The translations under genes and the position numbers were made by a program. From Hydractinia symbiolongicarpus (lineage: Eukaryota; Cnidaria; Hydrozoa; Anthoathecata; Hydractiniidae): a stretch of 64,000 nucleotides of DNA. Positions 21,980-33,924 of this stretch are shown piece after piece. Within the stretch, counting starts at the first letter, position 1, and each line of letters starts with the position of its first letter. The stretch lies in contig NC_079876.1 in the NCBI RefSeq assembly GCF_029227915.1, positions 11,532,001-11,596,000 of the forward strand, written 5' to 3'. The notes below the pieces were generated by a model that saw only the letters and a list, made by a program, of their open reading frames with translations, searched no databases and was not told the DNA's origin.

Positions 21980-22003
21980 TATCCATTCCTGAGGTGGGAA
22001 TGG
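21980..22003. terminator. Hairpin after the plus-strand gene
   Basis: ATCCATTCC and GGAATGGAT form a 9-bp stem about 15 bases past the stop codon at 21967, matching the pattern at the ends of other genes in the element. Confidence 0.5.
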
Positions 22004-22027
22004 ATTTTGTGTTTCCCCGACAGTATG

Positions 22028-22393
22028 AAGCATGATATTCACACCGTAAAAACAAATAAACTCGCTCTCAATGCAGATGATGACAAAAGAATCATCATTG
22101 ATGGTATTACTACATACGCTAGGGGCCCTTATAGACACATAGAGGAATAGTATAGCATGGTATGGAGGGACACAGGGCTCGGGGGATATAGGACAACACG
22201 GTGGGATTTGGCGAGGATTTTTTTGCTATTTAGCGATTTAGCGAAATATCGTTAATTTAACGGACGTGCTCGATGATTTTGACGTAATTGTCCTAACATC
22301 GGAAGTTTTTGAGATGACCCGTCAAATTCAGCGGGCATTTGCAGGAAAATGATCGTCACACTTTTGTCCTAACATCGGCATTATCCTATCTTT
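22028..22393 (-). repeat. Polinton right terminal inverted repeat
   Basis: Reverse complement of the left repeat. It contains a copy of the last ~40 codons of the polymerase (22028-22150, ending TAG), so part of the coding end exists at both ends of the element. Confidence 0.9.
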
Positions 22394-22480
22394 GGTATTT
22401 AGGGGTAGTTTTGAGTAATTGCTAATATCTGAAGCTTTAAGAGGTATGGAACTAAATGTTTGGCATACAGGTGCCTAACA
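22394..22480 (-). mobile_element. MITE fragment interrupted by the Polinton (right piece)
   Basis: The reverse complement matches 745-820 of the copy-1 MITE (CACCTGTATGCCAAA ... GTTCCATACCTCTTA ... AACTACCCCTAAA). Together with 3700-3781 it is the disrupted target of the Polinton. Confidence 0.6.
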
Positions 22481-22757
22481 GATTATTATGAAACAAAATA
22501 AGTAACCATGCCCCGATGCGAAGAAGAGTTGTTACAAGAAAGCAGGAGGGCGGAATCTTTGTGAGAGAGTTGTGCATATTTGACCAGTGTGTTAGCTTTA
22601 CAAGGACGTAAGTAAAAAATTCATTTTGGTTTTTCTTATCATTCTTGCACAATCCTACTTACAATAAAATAAAATAAAATAAAATAATATTTCCGTAAAT
22701 TATTACTAGCAAGTAAAAATAAACAGTTTTCACATTTTTCTTCCGGTATACGGATTG

Positions 22758-25700
22758 TTAATCGTCGCAAAGCTTTAAATCGCAGTACTGCCATACAGTA
22801 CCAGTTAATGTCGTAAAACACCATGGCCGTTCTTTCTGACCAAAAGGGTTGCGACAATGGTTGTGTCTTCCAAGCCCTTCTCTTTTCATTTTGCAAGTAT
22901 AATTATGGGAGTGTGGATATTGATGGTGCCAAGCTTGGCACATAACTCCATGTTCTGTGTAGTCTAACTTACCTCTGTAATCACGACCTTTAGTTTTCTT
23001 GCTAACACACACTTTTTTGCTTTCCACACTTGGAATCTTGTTACATTTGTACATCGCTTTCATCTGGGCAAGGTCTATTAAGCTCAGATAAGATCTTTGC
23101 CCCATTTTTTTCGCGAACTTACGATATTTCCTTTTTGGCTTTATTGTTTTCCTTTCATTTTTCGAAAAAAAATACTTGCCATAATGTGTAATTGACTCAA
23201 AGTCATAAGCATAACCCATGCTGTCAACATATTCTTTAGACTCTGGTTCTAATCAGAAAAAGATTTATTTAGGGATGGAAAGATTTGAAACTGTTGATAT
23301 TATTTTTTTCTCATTTACTCACATTCATTTGAGATTAAAAGAATCGCGTAAATATATTTTTAGCAGCATTACAGATAATTTTCAAATAGCGAAATTTTTA
23401 AATTTTTCTGTCGATCAAGTAGTAATCCTTTGGGTGCTCAATAATCAGCGACAATAAAAGTAGCGACCAGTGGAAAAAGTTACTAAACAAAAACAATTGC
23501 CTTGTTGACCATATAAGGAGATCTATGTATCTGAGAAAGCAACAAAAATTGATGTTATTTTCTTTTCTCCATTAAGTATTTTTTAAGAAACAACTTGGTC
23601 GCAAGAGTCTTTTTTTAGCTTTTAAATGTTAAAGTCTATGTCCTTAATCTTGCACTTTTTTCCTCGTAAAAATTTTTAACGCTGGTAAAATTGAACCGAA
23701 TGCGCTAGTAAAATTTAGGCACTTGTTGAGAATTTAGTAAACAAAAATAATATATCATAACCTATTACCGAATTGTATTTTTTGACCGTCCATGATGTTT
23801 CTTTCCATGACTGTCACATATTTGTCGCGATCTGGTCTGCTCTGTTCATGCCAAAATCCAACAGCATGAGCGATCTCATGTAATATACTATCTTCGCAAC
23901 CCTCGTCAGCATGTAGAATTTGTTGACCAGGAACTTTATCTTCACTCTCAACTCTTCCAATGTAAGACCAACACCCGCTACATCAAAGCATGGATAGCAG
24001 GTTTAAAATTAACTTCGTAATAGATAATATAAAAATGGAACTTTCATCAAAACCATATTTTAATTTCTTTTTACCTCGGAGGAAAGAAAATGTAAGGGAA
24101 AACTACTTCATTTCTGTATCCTTTTAATGTATTGCACATTCTATTATTTTTAATTTCAAACGAATCAGTTTGCGAGGTGCTTTTTAGCAAAACATTGACC
24201 AAGTTCTAAAATGTCCTTTAATGTGGACTTTCTTTATTCTGTAAAATCTCGTTCTGAGACATCACTGTCGATTAAAATTTGTATGGAAAATATACTGAAA
24301 ATAAGTTCCAATTCCAGAAAGTTGTTTTGAAACGAGATATAAACTTTCTTCTTTTTGTTAGCAAAGGTCTGTAGCACGTTTGTTTGTTTGCTAATTATGC
24401 GTTTGTAATAACAACATAATTATACATCACAATAAAATTGCAAATTCTGTTTACAACTAATCATAAAAGTTACGCAAAAGTAATGATATATATAAAACAG
24501 GTATTTCTAGAGTATTTAAGTGTTTCAAGATAAATTTTGTGCGAGGATATTAATTAAACTTTTAAAGAAACATGCTCACAATAAAGTGATATTTTGTTAC
24601 AGGTTGGACGTGTTTTATCTGTAGAAGATTAAACTCGTTCAACACAGATTAAAAGAGTTTAGGAGAAAGTAACAAACACATTTCATCAAAAAGTGTACTT
24701 TTTAGAAAGATGATTTTGAGGAAAAAAAAGCAAAACTGAATAAAAGCCCGATCAACTTTATTTTATTGCATAACATCTATATTATAATACCCGAATACAT
24801 CTGTCTGTCTGTCACGCCAAAAGGTAGCTTAGCTGCGCAATAGCGAGAAGCACGCAATGCGGTATGAAAAGGACGGGCAAACCCGTGGATTTTCCACGGG
24901 CTAATGACCAGTTTAATTTAACACTTTAGCAGCAAACTTTTTCATTCAGAAGTTAACCAACCAGAGAATTCTGTAATTGTTTACTCAAAACCAATCATAA
25001 CTACGGATTTCAATTTACGAATAATTTAATCACTCAACTGCCAAAATTTCAAATTAAGTTTCTATACAGTCATCTGCTAGAACCTCGCGCTGTATTTTAA
25101 TAGAATCAAAAGAGTTCTTTTTCTTTCCCTATTCTTTCCTCTCCAATCCTCTAAAATATCTATAAAAACTGGTAAAACACGGTACATTCTTTACAAAATG
25201 TCAAAGGCACTTATTTTATGGGGGAAAACGGCTTAAAAGTGGGAGGCACTTGTTAGTTTATAAAGTTTGAATTACAAACAAAGAGATATAAAAAAGGATA
25301 CTAGACAATAAAACAGAAGATGATTAAGAACTGGCTGGAATTCTCCGACCAGATTGTATAAATACATAAACACACAGCCGCTGAGCTAATATTATTATTA
25401 AGTCCTTAATAATAACATTAGCTCAGCGCCATTTAAAAAGTTTATTTTGTTTTCACCATTTAAAGTAGGTACATAAGTTAGTAAATGCTGTACATAAGGG
25501 AGTCTTTAAAAAGTTCCCTATATAAAAATAGGGCGTTTCAGATAGACAAGCACTCATTGAAGGATTCAGCATTTACTAACTTCCTGTGAGATTGTAAAAC
25601 TTCCAACAAAGACAGAGAAATTAGGTTTTTCTTTTAAATTTTTTTGACAATAAAAATGTGACAACTTACCCTTTCTTTTCTCCTCTTGTGAAGAAGATAT

Positions 25701-27319
25701 GAGGGACTGGTCCACCATGATACTTTTCCTTACTAATTCTTTCTTCCAATGTTTTATTATTTCTCAAGTTAATAAATTCTATACAGTTTTCCAATGCCGT
25801 TTTAATATGTTTTATTGCTTGTTTTATGATTCTCCTCATGTGTTTGGCTGAAATAAAATTTTATTGAATAGTTTAACATAACTTTTTTTTCATTGTTTAC
25901 ATTTTTAAAATGTCGTACTTACGCAATTTTTTTTGGTCAATTTTGTAGCAGATAGTGTTTTGTGTCCATAAGCCTGTTTTTCTTGCGGCCCTCTTCTGAT
26001 TGATATCCATGATCCCTTTTTTCTGTTCTGAGGTTAACCTTCATCTAAAATGTTACAAAGAATTTTCAAATAATAATGAGGAAAATTTGTACGACAATTC
26101 GACTTTGAAATTTTCGAATAACATTAAAATTTCTAGTAATTGTTATGCGTGCTAGTCTAGATAGGAAAGACCACGCCCATTAACATCGTATCTCCCATAT
26201 GTAATATTAATAAACTCTTTGTGTTATTCAAGTCAAACTTGTGTTATTTTATTTCTACAGCAACAGAAAGAAGTATCTCACCTTTAACAATGTTTTGAAG
26301 TAACTTAAACCATTTATTTGAAAGAAATTTTAATATAGTTAGAACCTGTCTAAATATATTAGTATACTACTCTATTAGTAGAAAGTTCAATTTAAAATAC
26401 TGGTATGGATAGAACCTGCCGAATAGATAGACACTTGCATAACTTTTTGAATTATAAGCAAAAGCTTATAGATGTGCTGGTACAAGTGTTCACTTTATTA
26501 CATCATACCTCTTGCTCAAACTTAGACGCATCTTTCGAAGTCAACAAGCCAGAATGTCAAATTTACACGCATGGTTACTTAATCATGCTTAATAGGATCA
26601 GCATTTTCCATAAAAATATCTTTTTGCGAATGTTTTATCAACAAATTATTATCAGTTTTGTTAGAAAATTGTTGAATTGCTCATTTGAGGTCTTGCTTTA
26701 AAAATATGTATATATCTTTTTTTCACAGTAAAAAATAGTATAGTCGCGTAAATCATTTAATCAACCCTATTTTGAATACTAAGCCACCTAAAATACGCTA
26801 CTAGGAAATTTTAAACACGCGTGACGTACTGCTGGCTAAGAGTTTTCCAATTGTTTTTATTTGTTTTGTTATTCATAATATTTTTATCGCAAATTAATAT
26901 AATAACAAGGTATTATGGTTCTAAAGTTATTAACGAAAGTACGCTAGGCATATGCCTTCTTTAGCTCTCTATAAGCCTACAATGAGATGAGGGTACTTAC
27001 CATGACCAAGATTCATTTCTGGAGATGGAACATAATTGCTTTCAACTTCGTCGTCTTCGTTTTCATCTTCATCATCATCTTCGTCATCATCCTCGTCAGC
27101 GCCATCATCAGTTCCAGCATCACCGCCATTTTCAGTGCCATCTTCAGTGCCATCTTCAGCGCCATTATCTCCAACAACGGTTCCATCACCGTTTTGAGCG
27201 GAATCTGGAAAACCGTTCGAACTTAAATATCTATCTGGTTTTGCATCCACAATTGGTACACGTAGCCACATAACCAGGAAAATAAGTAAACAGGCGAGAG
27301 CACCAACATTTGATTTCAT
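22758..27319 (-). CDS. Secreted astacin metalloprotease with C-terminal kringle domain
   Basis: Exons read from 5': about 26999-27319, 25923-26038, 25670-25847, 23769-23977 and 22758-23248. Exon 1 gives a signal peptide (LACLLIFLVMWL) and a long Asp/Glu-rich stretch. The astacin domain begins about RKTGLWTQNTICYKI. The zinc site is HEIAHAVGFWHE in exon 4, all three His present. The expected Met-turn S-x-M-H-Y reads SITHY, with Thr for Met. The last exon continues to LIDLAQMKAMYKC, then a kringle (KGRDYRGKL ... CQAWHHQYPH ... PWCFTT ... YCDLKLCDD) with its cysteines. Joins between exons 2-5 agree in phase. Exon 1 to 2 does not, so a small exon is probably missing between 26040 and 26990. A secreted protease acting on matrix or growth factors is the usual role of the family. 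Confidence 0.85.
24776..24903 (+). mobile_element. Short Helitron-like element
   Basis: It starts TCTATATTATAATAC, continues with CTGTCTGTCTGTCACG, and ends in a hairpin (CCCGTGGATTTTCCACGGG) followed by CTAA. It is flanked by A on the left and T on the right, the Helitron insertion pattern, with no duplicated target. At 128 bp it is non-autonomous. It lies in an intron of the astacin gene. Confidence 0.7.
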
Positions 27320-29875
27320 CTTTAAATTAAATATATATCAAATTATTTTATGTAAAATAATATTATTTGTAATAATAGGGAAAGAGATTATTAAAAGACT
27401 AACATACGTTTTGCGTCAAAACAAAGCCAGCTGATGAACTACTTCTTCTGTGTTTTAATTACAAATACAATACAATTTGCATACCTTTAAAACTCTCAAA
27501 ATTCATTGAACATGATCTAACTTTTGTGACCTTTGATCCGTGAAGCAGCAGCATCCTTGTGTAAACTTTTATATTTGCTTCAATAGCTTTATACCCAACT
27601 CGTTGACCTTGGTTTTCCGCTTTACGACATTTTCGTAAAATTTCGTTACTTCATTATATTTCTACATAAATTTATTCTATTGACCTAGTGATAGGCCGTC
27701 CCGTCCATTGCAGAAAAATCTTTGGTACGAAGTCCGACCGAGTCAGCCAGAAAAGTGTGAATTGACCATCTCTGCTTAACTTTTAAGATGAAAATATGTG
27801 AGGGATATGGCTACATGAATAGTCGATAAATTTTTAAAACATAAATGTTTAATAATAAAAGTTTTGAAATACAATACAAAAAATATATAGTCAACATTTG
27901 AGCAAAAATTTACGGGTTTTCTTATAATATATATAAGGATAAGCACAAAAATGTAGATAAAAGCTTGGCGAATTCAGCTTGATTGATAAAAGTCTTATCA
28001 ATCAACCTTTAGATCAAAAATATAATCATTATAAAGACGTTGTCATCATAATGTCTGAACTAACATATCCACATCAATTTATATGTATGATTTAATAAAA
28101 AGCAACTTAGGCAGCACAATTTTACGCATTGAAACGTTTATAGCGGACTTTTTTTATCTTGTCTACTCTCTGTCTCGACTTCTATCTATCTCAAACAAAA
28201 GACTCTTTCTCTTAGGCATTGTGTACGCTCTAAGTTATTTTCCTCCCTTTAAATCGAGCTTCTCTATCTTCAAGATTTCTGTATCTCGAAGATTTCTTTA
28301 TATTGAAGATTTCGGTTTTAGAAGTGCGACATGGTGGTTTAGAAGTGCGACATGATTCGGAAAATTGAAAACGGCATGTCCAACAAGTAGGCATAGAAAG
28401 AAAAATCAATAATTGTTTTAACTTTTAGGAAAAAAACCTTCTGCTTTTTTGTGAGAATTTTCTCTATATCGATCTTTCTCTATCGTGAAAAAAAATTTTG
28501 GTCCGTTGCGCATTCGAGATAGGGTTAGGTCACTGTATTTTTAGCGTTTTTTGTCAGAGAACCTAGCTCCAGCTGATAAGGTGTCGATATTTTTGGGTGT
28601 AAATCTTCTGACTAGCGCAGAGAGAAATTCTAAACCTTAATTTAATTAGATTGGTGTTTGATTATTTTTTCTCCAAAGATCGGGTTTTACAATTTATTTT
28701 TGCGAATTATGACTTTAATATGTCAAGAAAAGAATATTTAGATCTAATGAGATTCTTCTTAAATAGATAATTTTTTGTTCTTAAAAGAGTCTCCAAAATG
28801 TTTCCAATCAGCTTTTAAAAACATCCGTACTTGAAATATTGGGAATAAAACCTTTCACATCTATTCGTAAGACTTCTAACGTGTTTTGACGTTTATAAAA
28901 AGTTAGTAAAAAGTTAGTGAAAATGAACTAAAAGGGATAGCAAAATCACCCCCACACTGCATGAAAAATAAAGTTGGTCACATATAATTTTATTATTACT
29001 ATTGTATAGAAATCGTATGGTTATATCGTTCTCAGAAATTCGATTATAAAAAAATTTAAACCGGTTTAACTCTGTTTAGTGAGTCTTAAGATTTAACCAA
29101 TCAAACGTTTTTTTTGGTAGTCCAGTGTGTGTGTGTGTGCAGTTAAATGTTCATCGAAAATTAGAAAAATTAGGACGTTCAAAACATAAGTGATCTAGAA
29201 AGGTTCTCTGAAATAAAATATAAAGACACAGGAGTGAGAAAAGAGACAAGTTCAATAAGCAAAAGACATTCAAAGAAAAATAAAATAATCTTCTTTCTGT
29301 TCTAGCTGTAAATTATTCAACAAAGTACTTCTTTCGTGCAGACATTTTTGTTCCACACACGACGTTTTCCACGTTTTCTTTTTGTTGTTGTTAGAGCTAT
29401 TGCTATTTTAACTGCAATAGAAGCGAGTTCATAACCTTCTGTAATTTCTTATTACAATTTGTCGTAAGTAAAATCAAAAAATTCTATTCGCATGTATCAT
29501 TTGTCAAGTGTATATTTCATTTTAACCGTGTTGTGGCGGCTCAGAGAAAACAATACAATATTATATAAGAATTATACAAAAACCACCACCACCTCTCCGT
29601 CCTGAATAGGAATTAATTTTCAATACAATTTTGACAAATCAAATTCAATTAATGTAATCGTGTATCAAGTCTCACTTTAACTGGTGAATAACTATGGCAT
29701 CAAAGGTATGTCTAAGTGCCCCTAATACTATTCCTAACGGGAATAAGCAAAACCAACAACGAAATTTTATTAAAATAATATAAGGCGATATATAAAATAC
29801 AATACAATTCTGTCCCTTAACAACAAAAGTTGTTCAACTAGTCCAAGGTCTCAATGTATAGCAATGTCTTACTGG
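27320..29875. other. Intergenic, no gene seen
   Basis: No convincing coding exon. The only feature noted is a short GT microsatellite near 29127-29140 and AT-rich filler. It lies between the astacin first exon and the first cysteine-rich gene. Confidence 0.5.
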
Positions 29876-30247
29876 TTATCTTTCAGAGCTACAATCCGTG
29901 TTTTTACAACGTAATTCACAATTACTACGCACATCTACGCCGAGTATTGGATATATAATCTTCACTTGTTTACAATGCAATCCAACAAGATCTTTTTCTA
30001 ACTTCGAGTTTTGCTGTTTATCACACACATACTCCCAATGTACAATTCGATGTCGTACTTGCTTGCAAGCACATGGTGCAGTTGTGTCGTTAAAACAAGG
30101 TGCTACTTCTAGATCTATCATCCACTTTGCGTCATTTCGTTGCAATGATTTGTTGCCTTTAATTATTGTGGTTTGCTTTGAATAAACTAATGGTATTTGT
30201 GTAATGAAATAGGGAAGCAAAAATAATTTTGCTGGCGTGATAAACAT
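29876..30247 (-). CDS. Secreted eight-cysteine protein A
   Basis: A single-exon frame of 123 codons with a signal-like start (LFLLPYFITQIPLVYS, residues 8-23). The rest is a compact region with eight cysteines in the order C-x(8)-C-x-C, one C in EYVCD, then LHC and SNCELRC..C. It is a paralogue of the protein at 31378-31839. Shared blocks are APC-x-CKQV, EYVCD and VRSNCELRC. The spacing suggests four disulphides in a small secreted fold, perhaps a cystine-knot-like ligand or toxin-like protein; I cannot place the family. The gene is intact. Confidence 0.65.
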   Translation of the reverse strand: MFITPAKLFLLPYFITQIPLVYSKQTTIIKGNKSLQRNDAKWMIDLEVAPCFNDTTAPCACKQVRHRIVHWEYVCDKQQNSKLEKDLVGLHCKQVKIIYPILGVDVRSNCELRCKNTDCSSER

Positions 30248-31377
30248 ATTGTAAACAAGAAATACACCAATTCCTCACAGCGAAATTACTAATTAAGCAA
30301 AATATTATATGCCGCTTTCATCAAAATCTTAGACATTTTTTATCTCGTAAAACTATATTACATTTTTAACATCTTAAAATGTTGTGAATGTTATGCATAG
30401 AAAAGAGGAAGTAATGGAACTCACATTCGCATGCCGAACTGAAACCCTTGACGGTTTAATTTTTGCAGGAGAATATTCTAAAACAGGGTTTGAAATGATA
30501 CATTTTTTATACACTTACCATCGTTCATGTATCGTTTTTTAGAATAACCTTAAAAACGTCGAGATTTGAGCCAAAATTAATAAAAGCTTTTAATAAACTT
30601 CAAACGTTTCTTATTAAAAAACCGCCAAATGCTTTTAGTACGTTTGTTCTTGCTATTGTTTTTCTACTGCTTTTAGATGTATGTTTCCTTCTTTGCCTTT
30701 GTATGTTTGTAGCTATAGTATTAGAGGTAGTATGTTTTTTGTTCGGATGTATTATGTCCGATATACTTGCTGCACAATCGAAGTCTGTTTTCTGTATGCT
30801 ATTTTACGCTTGACTAAATAGCAGTTGTAGAGCATATATGTTTTGTTACATGGTTTATACAGCTGTTTACGCTTATGTGTTTTTCATAAGAGCGAAATTT
30901 CCATGCTGTGAAAAAGCGCAGACGGCATCTCATTAAGCATTTGCAGAGAATACAAATTACCTTGCACCAACACGGTTCTTCTGTTTACAGCATGTATTTC
31001 CAATTTGTATCAATTTTACCCGCGTTATGGAAATCAAATTTAACAGCCCCCTGCGCTTCATGACATATAGCGCAAAAAATCGCATCATCGAAATTTGCTT
31101 GCAGATAGATTGCGCTTTGCTAACAAATTGTATTCGCTATTAGATTGTCGTAAAACTGAAACACCATTAACTATCTGACCACAATTATGTCCCTATAGCT
31201 TGCTTAACTGCGGCGTCTTTTGTCTACTAAAATTGAGAGAGGTTTGCGCAAAATGCTGAAACTGAAACTAATGCTGAAACTGAAACTAATATGTCTAATG
31301 AGATTCTGCATAAACCGATCTGTGATGATATATCTTTGCAAGAAGTGTCTGCAGAAAAAAGAAGACGATTAAGATTA
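30248..31377. other. Intergenic between the two paralogues, no gene seen
   Basis: No open frame with support. An imperfect 18-base tandem repeat (GCTGAAACTGAAACTAAT, two copies) lies at about 31252-31290. Confidence 0.5.
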
Positions 31378-31839
31378 TTATTCACTTTGTTTTACTCTAA
31401 TTCTAAGTTTACATTGCTGTTCGGTACACCTTAATTCACAATTACTTCGAACTTCGACTTTTGGTTGAACAGGTATCACAGTTTTAATCTGTGTGCATTC
31501 CATCCCTTCATAACTTAAAGCTAGCTTCGAACTTGCATCATAATCACAAACATACTCTGTTTGAACGATCCAGTGTTTCACTTGCTTGCATTTACATGGT
31601 GCAGCTCTATCGTAATAACACGCTGGATTTGGTAAAGAAAGTTTGCTCATTACTTTAATCTTCCCTTCGTCTTTTTGCAATGTGTCACCTGTTCCCACTC
31701 GCGTTGGGTGTACCACGGGTGGGAGAGGGGGAGAAAGTGTTGTTTTCGGAGTGTGAAACGATTTCTTTTGATGGTTTTTATGAAATAAACAACTTTTAGC
31801 AAACAGTAGAATGAATATTGATAGCATATGTCGTGACAT
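31378..31839 (-). CDS. Secreted eight-cysteine protein B
   Basis: A 153-codon single-exon frame. The N-terminus is hydrophobic (MLSIFILLFAKSCLF), then a Pro/Thr-rich, basic stretch of about 50 residues that protein A lacks. The cysteine-rich domain follows. The eight domain cysteines align with protein A (ACYY, APC-x-C, EYVCD, MEC, SNCELRC..C). Tandem duplication from one ancestor is likely, as both lie 1.1 kb apart on one strand. The insert between signal and domain could be a propeptide. Role unknown. Confidence 0.65.
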   Translation of the reverse strand: MSRHMLSIFILLFAKSCLFHKNHQKKSFHTPKTTLSPPLPPVVHPTRVGTGDTLQKDEGKIKVMSKLSLPNPACYYDRAAPCKCKQVKHWIVQTEYVCDYDASSKLALSYEGMECTQIKTVIPVQPKVEVRSNCELRCTEQQCKLRIRVKQSE

Positions 31840-32760
31840 GTTTATCTAAAGATAAAGGTTTCTGTTGATTATTTCTGTTGATCACACTTTGTTAACTTTT
31901 TACTAAAGATGGATGTATGATCTGGCACTGTCATTGACTTGACAGAAACCACCGATAAAACAATTTAACTAAAACTTCACTAACACAGATATAAAACAAC
32001 TAAAAGTATGCATGGTATATGTAGCTCTTTTATTTTTGACAAAATTAAAAGGTTATGTGACAAGAATATATATATATGAATATATATGAAATAAAACTAA
32101 TATAAAACTTAGTGATTGTGTAGAAATGTCGTGTGTTAGCATTTCGTATTAAGTGTTTAATTGTCATAGCTACTTTGCATTGTTACACATATGTTGACAT
32201 TTACTACATCAAGCCATATAACTTTTGTGACGTCATTTATTATTCGTATTACACATTTGTTTTGCCATTCTTTTAGAAATATTCCATCGAACAATTTCAT
32301 TTATAAAAAAGATCAGCTCGCTTGAAGGAACATGAAAATTATTTTCAGAAAAACACTTTTCCTCTTTTTGGATCATTGAGCATAGTTTTATTTGTTTCAG
32401 TGAGATTGTCAATATCACCTTCGGCATGTTTCACCAATATTTCATAAACGATTTGTTAGAGCTACAAATCAGCTTTCAGTTTTTAACTGTGATAAGAAGT
32501 TTAAGCTTTGAGCAGTAAAATTTTTTACGAGGATTGAGTACAATAAATAAGCTTAAATATCATATTGGAAATTTTTATATTGTTGAAAATCCACAATTTA
32601 ACATATAAGGAAGTGCCCGTGCTTTTAAATCACACCACGTTGCGAATATTGACACTGAGGCAAACTTCATAACGGCCGCTACTGTTATTGAATGTTAAAT
32701 AAGCAATTTTAGTTTGGAAATAATGGAAACCCATTTGGGTTTTTTTAAGAACTACTTTAT
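31840..32760. other. Intergenic, no gene seen
   Basis: AT-rich with no supported exon. The small frame at 32233-32427 has no recognised domain or signal. Confidence 0.5.
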
Positions 32761-32769
32761 GCTATGGTG

Positions 32770-33870
32770 CTTGGTTGTGTAACTTACTGAGTTTTTTATA
32801 TTTACCTATTAGGCACCTGCATGCCAAATTTTTAACTCCTATACCTTTTAAAGTCTAGATTCTGGTTTTACTTGAACTACCGCTAAATATTTTTACAAAA
32901 ATCTTATAATTGGGAAAGTACAATAACTTTCGTTACGATTATCCTAAGAGTTTAAAGCTACTTAATTAAAGGTAATTATTTTGAACACATGATTAATCCA
33001 ATTTCCCGAATTTTTCCGATTTAAACCGAAAATGAAGGGCAAGTAAGTAAAGTAAGTAAGTAAAATATATTTTCAGGGCTTATCCATTTTCAATAAAATG
33101 GCTCTTCATCCCAATAAAATTTAACAAGAAGTATATTACAGATAAAATACAAATAAATGATAAAAATATTATTGAAAGAATTAAGTATGATAAACAGAAG
33201 AACATCATGCGAGATCATCAGCATAAAATGAGACAGACGAGAAACTAACACACAAGAATGGAGCAAACATGCAAAGAAAAAATAAATAAATAAAATATCG
33301 GTCTCTCACAAGGGATCTTGCTATTGCAACATCTATCAAGTAGCCTTTAACGTTCTTGCAGAAAGTGAAATGAACGTTTTCGTTTTTTAGTTTTGGTGGA
33401 ACCTCATTGAACAACTTACTAGCAAAACCTTGGAAATTTCATGATATAACCGACGGTTTAATACGTTTATCAGAGTTCCGCATTGTTCTTATGTGCACTT
33501 TAACATCTAAATGACATGTAGAAGGCCAGTATACTGAGTTTAACGCCTAATGGGTAATTTTTGCCAATTTAAAATGTCTACGTTCTCCAATTTTTAGCGT
33601 AGTTTTTTTATGTGAAATATGCAAAAACAGCAAAATATGTTAGATAACTTTTATTCAGCTGTACTTCCAACTAGAACTGAAGAAGTTGAATTTCAGCAGA
33701 TATTGGTATTTTGGATAAATTTTAGGCTTGTCGTGACGTAATGGAAAAAGTAATAATATCAGATAAAATGTGTTGCTATTATCATGGAGTTAGAAATATC
33801 AAGTAAAATTATTTCTACCTCCCTGCGGTTATATAGTGTCTTTCATGACGTACTATAAGTGATAAATTTT
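32770..33870 (+). mobile_element. MITE copy 2 with LINE insertion
   Basis: Both flanks (32770-33040 and 33560-33870) match the TTAA-flanked MITE seen at 36419-37127. The middle (33040-33560) does not, and carries a LINE 3' end. Terminal repeats are not visible in this copy. Confidence 0.55.
33040..33530 (-). mobile_element. 5'-truncated LINE (CR1/L2-like) 3' end
   Basis: Minus-strand reading ends with KLFNEVPPKLKNENVHF ... VKGYL, the typical C-terminal WNxLP-like end of LINE polyproteins. Then comes an untranslated tail that ends in repeats of TTAC/TTTAC (33041-33062 on the plus strand read as GTAAGTAAG), as CR1/L2-type elements do. It sits inside a MITE copy. Confidence 0.65.
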
Positions 33871-33924
33871 GTATGCATTTATTTAGTTCATAATATAATG
33901 GAAGAAGCTGCATATATAATACAA

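Larger units (their letters stand above)
3782..22393. mobile_element. Polinton/Maverick element, 18.6 kb, decayed and carrying a nested MULE
   Basis: The element has inverted repeats of about 370 bp and begins 5'-AG, as Polintons do. It holds the family gene set: protein-primed family B DNA polymerase, retrovirus-type integrase, FtsK/HerA-type packaging ATPase, and double- and single-jelly-roll capsid proteins. Six further small genes have the look of Polinton proteins. Without the 5.5-kb MULE and its duplicated 9 bp it would be about 13.1 kb, short for this group. Nearly every gene has at least one stop or frameshift, so the copy is inactive. No adenain-type cysteine protease was found. Confidence 0.95.

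Noticed and set aside
3782-22393. Reassigned stop codon in the Polinton
   Set aside because: All three stop codons interrupt genes and frameshifts occur too, so decay explains it better than an altered code.
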